Source: Acidobacteriota bacterium (GTDB lineage Bacteria; Acidobacteriota; UBA6911; RPQK01; JADFOI01). From it: DNA of 6,946 nucleotides. The notes beneath the pieces are model-generated. The model made no database searches, had not been told where the DNA came from, and saw only the letters and a program-made list of their open reading frames with translations. The stretch is from positions 1-6,946 of the forward strand of contig JAUXKG010000131.1 of assembly GCA_030624355.1 (NCBI GenBank), given 5' to 3'. Position numbers and translations under genes: made by a program. This document shows positions 6,468 to 6,946 of the stretch, in pieces. Position 1 is the stretch's first letter, and each line of letters opens with the position of its first letter.

Positions 6468-6554
6468 ATGCCGGAACTGACCAGACGTGGATTTTTCTCG
6501 ACTCTTTGGTTACACTCCGGACTTTACTTGAAACAACGCAAATCAAGCCCATAG
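6468..6554 (+). CDS. Possible 28-codon micro-ORF with a twin-arginine-like N-terminus
   Basis: An ATG preceded by AGGG (6461-6464) opens a 28-residue frame starting MPELTRRGFFSTLW. Its TAG stop (6552-6554) overlaps the AGGAGG ribosome binding site of the next gene, a layout that would allow translational coupling. TRRGFF resembles the twin-arginine signal motif, but the remainder (LHSGLYLKQRKSSP) is not a normal signal-peptide continuation. It could be a leader peptide, the remnant of a lost Tat-exported gene, or chance; a frame this short occurs easily at random. Confidence 0.2.
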   Translation: MPELTRRGFFSTLWLHSGLYLKQRKSSP

Positions 6555-6563
6555 GAGGGAAAC

Positions 6564-6946
6564 ATGTACGGATGGAGAGGTCGAATTGGCGCGATCCTGG
6601 GAAGGCCCAACGCGGTGTGCGAACCCGAGTTTAACAAGATGGTTCCGGAAGGGGTTTCGGTTCACGGAGCTCGTATGACCGGTCACGCCATCGCCCGTTA
6701 CAACGATCCCAAAGTCATGAAGGACATGGACGGATATGCCGGAGACTGTGCAGAGGCCATGAAGGAATTCCGACCCGATGTTGTGGTTTTCACCCACAAT
6801 GCCGCCAGCATGGCCACGGTGGCCTTCAACAAGAAAATCACCAAGACCATGGAGAAAAGGGCGGGCTGTCCGGCCCTCACCACGGCAACAGCCCTGGTGG
6901 ACGCACTCAAGGCCGTCAAAGCCAAGAGAATCGCCGTCACTGATCC
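6564..6946 (+). CDS. Asp/Glu racemase-superfamily protein (maleate isomerase/arylmalonate decarboxylase-like), C-terminus cut by window edge
   Basis: 127 codons are visible, about half of the usual 240-260. Family features in order: RIGAILGRPN near residues 7-16, the conserved EPEF at 20-23, PEGVSVHGARM at 28-38, the strand RPDVVVFTHNAAS at about 70-82, and CPALTTATALVDALKAVKAK followed by RIAVTD at the edge, the usual lead-in to the second half. Relatives isomerise maleate to fumarate or decarboxylate arylmalonates using one or two cysteines. The first catalytic Cys, expected after the DVVVF strand (CTS-type motif), is absent here (THNAAS); the second would lie beyond the window. In arylmalonate decarboxylase the first Cys is also replaced, by Gly, so loss of racemase/isomerase chemistry is possible. 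The ATG has an excellent AGGAGG (6553-6558) five bases upstream. It follows the M20 gene on the same strand and may be co-transcribed. Exact reaction unknown. Confidence 0.85.
   Translation, partial: MYGWRGRIGAILGRPNAVCEPEFNKMVPEGVSVHGARMTGHAIARYNDPKVMKDMDGYAGDCAEAMKEFRPDVVVFTHNAASMATVAFNKKITKTMEKRAGCPALTTATALVDALKAVKAKRIAVTD

Overview
This 6.9-kb window is bacterial, moderately GC-rich by eye, with compact genes, strong GGAGG-type ribosome binding sites and frequent GTG starts (three of six genes). Gene content (a choline-dehydrogenase-like GMC flavoprotein, divergent NRAMP-family carriers, an M20 amidohydrolase-like protein and an Asp/Glu-racemase-superfamily protein) fits an uncultivated environmental heterotroph such as a member of Acidobacteriota. 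That placement is a weak inference, because no rRNA, tRNA or phylogenetic marker is present.

Layout, left to right. (1) 1-1124, minus: a GMC FAD-dependent oxidoreductase, cut by the left edge so that its C-terminal catalytic domain is missing. (2) 1195-2064, minus: a ten-helix EamA/DMT-type transporter, full-length except for one in-frame TAG at codon 236. (3) 2065-2255: a divergent regulatory gap rich in dyads, including a 10-bp inverted pair whose two copies each carry a TACAAT hexamer facing one of the flanking genes. (4) 2256-3584 plus and 3603-4940 minus: two close NRAMP-family paralogues arranged tail to tail with only 18 bp between them. (5) 4941-5159: a second divergent promoter region with plausible sigma-70 boxes in both directions and a 12-bp palindrome. 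(6) 5160-6431, plus: an M20-family protein with several substituted active-site positions. (7) 6432-6563: a heptanucleotide tandem repeat and a possible 28-codon micro-ORF. (8) 6564-6946, plus: the N-terminal part of a maleate-isomerase/arylmalonate-decarboxylase-like protein, cut by the right edge.

Taken together the window resembles a catabolic or salvage cluster: three membrane carriers beside an oxidoreductase, an amidohydrolase-like protein and an acid isomerase/decarboxylase-like protein. The substrate cannot be read from the sequence. The most notable points are that both NRAMP-like carriers lack the canonical metal-binding motifs, that the M20 and racemase-like proteins lack residues usual for their families, and that an otherwise intact transporter carries a single in-frame amber codon. 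No mobile element, CRISPR array, rRNA or tRNA was seen.
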